Positions 58,853-64,000 of a stretch of DNA of 64,000 nt are shown here, in pieces. Made by a program: the position numbers and the translations under genes. Source of the DNA: Brevipalpus yothersi (Eukaryota; Arthropoda; Arachnida; Trombidiformes; Tenuipalpidae); assembly GCA_003956705.1 (NCBI GenBank), contig QZCP01000123.1, forward strand, positions 1 through 64,000, read 5' to 3'. Numbering within the stretch: the first letter of the stretch is position 1; every line of letters starts with the position of its first letter. A model generated the notes under the pieces. It made no database searches. It saw only the letters and a program-made list of their open reading frames with translations, and had not been told where the DNA came from.

Positions 58853-59541
58853 TTGAAAAGATCATGTTATTTGTTATTTCATCATTAAAAAATTGGTTAA
58901 ATGTCCATCAAAATTTTTATCGATTTTATCCAATTCCGTTTGTCTATTACAATTGACTATAATTCAATTGATTCACTGTAAAATTCTCAATTGAATCTTT
59001 GAAGAAAAATCAATACACTATTAATTCATGGAATTGTCTTCTCATGAAATAGATAAAAGCCCATCAAACTCGAATTTTTTCAAATCGTCGAGAATTTTTC
59101 AACACAAACAATCAACACAGAAATTCTGAGACAACAGGTGAACGTTGTTTTGTCATTTCGTTATAACGTCGTGAAAAGACACGTTTTGCAATCTTGCAAT
59201 ATGATGACATAATCTTATCAGAACAAATGTCTTATCGCTTGGAAGATGATAATAATAATAGGAAATAGCCGGTGATCACATGGAGTAAGAATCGGAAATA
59301 TAATCGCAACAGAAACACACACAGACGGTGATTGATTATTCGTTTCATCTTGAATCATCTCTGTGAATGAATATTGAATGGTCTGTGGCTTGGTGTACAA
59401 GCGTAAATTGTCAAAATAATAATTAAACTTTACGAGATTTATAGACTCATTTTGCCCAATTAAGATGAGCAGTGAGCGAATAGAATAGAAAATTAAGTGA
59501 CCTATCTAATGTGAAAATTAGGCTTCACCCTAATCAAGTTG
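58853..59541. other. Intergenic
   Basis: AT-rich DNA containing the reductase 3' UTR and the promoter of the glucocerebrosidase-like gene. No ORF supported. Confidence 0.45.
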
Positions 59542-62422
59542 ATGTGTGTGATGGCAGTTACAGTTGTCATCATCAATCAGCTTCCTTTTTTACTCAACTT
59601 CACATTATTATTAATTGTAACCTTAATCAATCCAACAAGTGGTTGTGCATATCGAAAGTATAATCGAGACAGTTACATATGTGTTTGTAGTGAATATTAT
59701 TGTGACTCTCTGTTGGAAGTTGAAGATCCTGGTCCAGATCATGTGGATGTATATGAAACTAATCGTGATGGATTAAGATTCCAGCGATCATCAATTCGTC
59801 TCATGCCTTCAGACATGACTTCCCAAAAGTGGATTCACAGTGGCTTACATCATGTCCACGTAACTTTGAAGCCCGAAATAAAGTATCAAAAAATTATTGG
59901 CTTCGGTGGAGCATTTACCGATGCTGCCTGTGTGAATATTATGAGTTTGTCCACAAGAATGGCTGACAGTGTGATTCGAGATTACTTTGGCACTGATGGA
60001 CTTGAATTCAATATGGCCAAAGTGCCTATCGGAAGTAATGAAGCTTCAAGACGTGAATACAGCCTCTCACCTCCGATGGACTTTAATTTGAGCAATTTTG
60101 CTTTGGCTGAAGAAGATCTCTGGTACAAGGTATGTAACGTTGAAAACTTTTTTGCCTCACTAATCATGCTCCTCAGAGACTCAGTAGCATTAAGAAGAAA
60201 GAATTCCTGAATCCTCTTAATTTCAAAGAGCTTTCAGAATACATCCACATGGAACATTCACATCCATTTCAACCGTCTAGGAAAATATCTTCTCATAAGC
60301 CTTCAGAACTTTTGAGCTATACATTTCGTTTCATTACTATTATCTCTCCAGAGAGAATGTTCACTTTCCACTCTACAACATAATTTTTTTATTTTCTATG
60401 AATTTATTCAAATGTTCCTATTTGAATAAATCCTAGTTCCTATATTATAATCTATCGTTCCAGATTCCCTTGATTGAAAAAGCAAAAGTAGTAAAGCCTG
60501 ACCTTAAACTGGTGGCAAGTGCTGGATCAGCTCCACACTGGATGACAGAGGCTCGAATGGGATCATTTGATGTAGCACCACTAAAAAATAAACCTGGAAC
60601 CATATTTTATAAATTGTGGGCAGCATATCAGATTAAGTAGGTTTTTCGATCATTTGAAAAGCTTGAAAATTTGATGGAATTTTTTTTCCTGCTAGATTTC
60701 TGAAGGCATATGAGTCTATGGGCATCAATTTTTGGGGTTTAACATTCGCAAATAAGCCATTCTCTTCTTCCCTTCCAAATGGACCGGAAGGTGTTCCCAT
60801 GAGTCCATTGGATGAGAAAGATTTCCTCAAATACGATCTTGGACCTTTACTCAAGCAAGCCGGCTATGGTAGAGATCGATTGAAAGTTTTCATCATGAAT
60901 GATATAATATCTACAGCACCCTACTGGTCAACCATAATATCTAGTGATGATGAAGCGGCTTCATACATATCTGGATTGGCTTTCACATGGTACCTTAAAC
61001 ATCACATCAAATCATCTCAATTTATTCTCAATTTTTTACATGAACGTTGGCCAGATTATCATCTACTGTCTTCCGAAGCAATGGTTGGAATAAACAGCAA
61101 AGGTGAGAAAATTGCTAAGCATATGTTGTATGACATGCTAATTCTCATGTTCAAGATACATCATTTTTTGAGAAACTGTTTCCCGAGAGTTTGGAATTTG
61201 GGATTTCTGAAAAATTTTCACCAATTTTGTGTTCTTAGAGAATTTTGTGTTCTTGTGTGCGTATGCATGAGTGAACCATTCTTTATTCATGGGAAATAAT
61301 TCAACATGGAATCTTTTAGGACGCTACATATGGCTCATGCTTTACATGTACATTATGAATGGGAAGAAAGAAAAGGATGAATATCATGCATGATCATGCA
61401 AGTTTTGGAAAAAATTGAGTGACACTTTCGTGACACGAAAGAAGATAGAAAACTCGAATTTTTTCTAAAGCTTCAATCTGATCATGATACATTTTAACCG
61501 ATCTTTCAATCATGAATCATGAATCATTTTTAGAACAGAATTCCATGTCTTGATGGAGGAATTACTCTGCTTAATCTCGGATAGATTTGGCTCTGGAGTC
61601 ACAATATAGCAATAAGTTCAGAGTAACAATAAAAGAACTAGACAGTAATCGGAAGTAAGAATTAACTTGTCCATCAGTACGGAGGAAGTGTTCAAGCCTC
61701 AGATAGGAGCGAATGAATAATCGATAACTGTGAAAAAATTCCATAGCTGAAGCGATTAAATATACCCTGACTTTTGCATATATTGGCAGTCTTACTCATG
61801 GCAAACATTACTTGATTATGAGAAAAATGATGTGAAAATACAAAAAACTTTCAACTTGCCCTACATACTCTCATTAACTGAAATTTTCGATTAAATTCCA
61901 ATGGTGAACATTGGATTTTATCTAAAGCTTTTATCGAGATGATTTTTTTCTCTCTCTCTCACCATAATAGAAAAAGTTGCTCTCGGGAGTTGGGCTAGAG
62001 CAGAGCTATATGGAATCGATATAATTGAAGACCTGAATCATTGGACATCAGGATGGCTTGAATCATCACTCGCTCTGGACATGATCGGTGGTCCTAATAA
62101 AAGAAGCAGATTTGCAGATTCACCTGTGATTGTGAATGCCATTTACAACGAATATTACAAGCAGCCAACCTTCTATTTGCTGGCTCATTTTACCAAATTT
62201 CTCGGAGGACCTGAGTCCATTCGAATTGGAAATATAATCTTCAAGATTGTAGACAATGTCTACTTCTTAACAGCTCTGTATAATCAAGACCTTGCGGTGG
62301 TCATCGTTATGAATGTTAATGATTATAATCTTGATGTCAGAATAGTTGGCTTTTCTGGTGGTCAATTGCATCGTAAAATTGGCAGTAAATCAATACAAAC
62401 TTATATTGGCCGAATAAGATGA
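59542..62422 (+). CDS. Glucocerebrosidase-like GH30 protein, active site altered
   Basis: Four exons (59542-60129, 60464-60636, 60696-61102, 61971-62422) give 539 residues, like human GBA1 (536). GBA1 is the lysosomal hydrolase of glucosylceramide. The sequence shows a hydrophobic signal segment (about 10-32), the Cys-rich N-terminus (CVCSEYYCDSL), IIGFGGAFTDAACVNIMSLS, and the C-terminal SPVIVNAIYNEYYKQPTFYLLAHFTKF. The nucleophile Glu is kept at residue 381 (LSSEAMVG). The acid/base Glu is not: human AENEP reads FANKP here, with Lys274 (AAG, 60754-60756). By-eye alignment also gives Glu for D127 (residue 167), Gly for W179 (217), Thr for H311 (351) and Ser for W381. The frame is intact and the fold motifs are conserved, so this looks like a maintained pseudoenzyme rather than a decayed gene. 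The last intron is 868 nt, long for this locus. Confidence 0.9.
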
Positions 62423-64000
62423 TTAATGAAAATAAACTTGTTAAATTATCTTCTTTTTCTTTCCAAAATCTGATTCATTTACCAAACGTGTTCGAATTAA
62501 TTTTGACCGCATCTATGATTAATGTGTCTCTCATCAAATGAAACATATTGCAGCTTGCCATGAAAAGATGACTACTACTTCAGCTTCATGAGCAATGGAT
62601 GTTCATACAGAACCGTGAGCATTCCTCATGAAAAACAATTCTGAGACGAATTCTGTATCGATCATGGACAGACTGGACTGACATTTAGTTTTTCTTTCTC
62701 TTTCTCTCTCCTACTTCCACACTCATACAGAGAGACTTCAACTGTGATCATGCAGAGAGGAAGACAATTTAGTAGACAGAGAGACATATTGACTCTAATT
62801 GCACAATGAATCACCGTTACCATAATGCATCTGTCAGCAAATTGTATTTACTTACCCAAATTCTTTTCCTCTATTCGGTGATATTTATATGGCTGAAAAG
62901 AATCAGTTCCAAGACACTTGCATAACACTAGGTCTCACATGCTCTGTTCCGTGTTTTTTTCATTCCATGAGTGATGATGACACACTTCGAACAATCTTTC
63001 ACTTAATTAATTAGTTGATGAAAAAGTATTCCAAACAACAGATTGAGTCCACTGTTATGCGGTTAGTGAGAATAAATAGAAGAATAATAGAAGGAAAGAA
63101 TTTTATACATAATTATTATGGAATTTCTCTTTCAAGCCGGATAAAAGAGAGACTGTAGATACTATTTGACTTGATCTGTGTGTATGTCTATGGAATAACG
63201 GCACCAGGAGAAGCTTACAAACTGTTCTGTTTTGAATCTCTCTGTCTCTCTCTCAACACAACATATGAGACTATTACTAGAGAATGAGTTATCATGAAAG
63301 TTAGCCAATGCTCAATTGTGTATGTGTATTCCAGAATGATGTTGTCTTCGCTGAGAGATGCTCACAAAAATCGATCTGACAATCGGTTTGCCACCGAGAA
63401 GATGTCGCTTTCTTACTGGATTCCTTTTCCGTTTCCAAGCCGGTAAGATAGAATATTTCGAATATCATGCTGAGAGAATCCGATTTTGAATTGAGAGAGT
63501 TGCCGGAACTTTCGATTCATCATTAATAGGCTTACTATTGTCCAAGGACTTCCATGATATTCAGAGTAAATTGGCAGGAGAAAAATTGCAGGAAAAACAA
63601 TTTTGGGCAATTTAGTTGGGAGAATTTTGATTTTTTGAAATGCTAGATTCCCATCATTTTTCTTTTTCAGTTATTATTATCAAGTTGCTTACCATGAAAT
63701 TGTAGTTGGAGGGGGTATGATGGTGCATCGTTTATAGCCACTATGAGGAAAATATTGAAAATTTCCACAGAAAATCCTCCAGTTTTTAACAAGCAAGTAC
63801 ATTGATGAAAATGTGATATGATAATTGATAAAAATTCTATTTCTGCTCAATAAGATACTATTTGCCATAAGTGGTACACGATTTTTTGAAGTTGAAGCCA
63901 ACTTCATCGAGATTTCGTATTCAGTTTGAAGATCTTGACATCATGCATGTTAGTATTATTCATTTAGGTTATATATGAAAATTCTTGATGGCTGCATTGA
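62423..64000. other. Terminal non-coding stretch
   Basis: 1.58 kb with short CT runs (about 62693-62710 and 63235-63255). No ORF with family similarity on either strand. It could be intron or regulatory DNA of a gene beyond the window. Confidence 0.5.

Noticed and set aside
1..64000. tRNA, rRNA, CRISPR, transposon or viral insertions
   Set aside because: Reading both strands, I found no tRNA-like GTTCGA arm in a cloverleaf context, no spaced direct repeats, and no transposase, integrase or reverse-transcriptase motifs. A covariance-model and repeat-library search would settle this.

Overview
This is eukaryotic nuclear DNA that is AT-rich and gene-dense. Most introns are short (roughly 45-130 nt, GT..AG), several genes have no intron, and (CT)n microsatellites are common. 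A Glass-type five-finger zinc-finger protein, divergent ionotropic-receptor-like genes in tandem and an UNC-104 kinesin point to an arthropod. The compact layout and intronless receptor array fit a mite (Acari) best, but the species cannot be fixed from sequence alone. Exon coordinates below were joined by hand from ORFs, splice consensus, reading phase and family similarity; almost every CDS sums to a whole number of codons.

Layout. 1-2.9 kb: mostly non-coding, with one small membrane-protein ORF. 3-7.3 kb (+): ankyrin-repeat protein. 8.3-9.3 kb (+): EMC7. 9.9-14.9 kb (-): nucleoporin NUP214. 16-17 kb (+): three-finger C2H2 protein. 17.4-21.4 kb (-): mitochondrial glycine dehydrogenase, GLDC. 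22.3-23.4 kb (+): MPV17L2-like. 24.2-25.5 kb (+): alpha-1,3-fucosyltransferase. 26.2-26.9 kb (+): SPAG7-like. 27.4-28.1 kb (+): HINT3-like. 28.4-29.7 kb (-): a small secreted Cys-containing protein and a degraded-looking relative. 31.3-33.9 kb (-): Glass. 34-38 kb: long non-coding stretch with inverted repeats, clustered CCAAT boxes and a CT microsatellite broken by an N. 38.2-38.8 kb (+): tiny membrane ORF upstream of a COA3-like gene. 39.1-39.9 kb (-) SKP1, divergent from 40.4-41.1 kb (+) V-ATPase c'' subunit. 42.1-44.2 kb (+): ER alpha-1,2-mannosidase. 44.7-50.1 kb (-): three intronless receptor paralogues. 50.7-57.3 kb (-): kinesin-3 UNC-104/KIF1A. 57.9-58.9 kb (+): aldo-keto reductase. 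59.5-62.4 kb (+): glucocerebrosidase-like protein. 62.4-64 kb: nothing recognised.

The genes form no operon-like pathway; they are mostly single-copy housekeeping genes (ER membrane insertion and glycan trimming, nuclear pore, glycine cleavage, SCF ligase, V-ATPase, axonal transport) in mixed orientations, several as divergent pairs. The lineage-specific parts are the receptor array and the secreted-protein locus.

Most worth checking: (1) the glucocerebrosidase homologue keeps its nucleophile Glu but has Lys in place of the acid/base Glu and several other active-site changes, so it looks like a pseudoenzyme; (2) the UNC-104 gene carries a duplicated, phase-matched exon; (3) a 32-codon membrane ORF shares the predicted leader of the COA3-like mRNA; (4) the secreted-protein locus; (5) the receptor array. 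I found no CRISPR, phage or bacterial-type system and no recognisable transposon.
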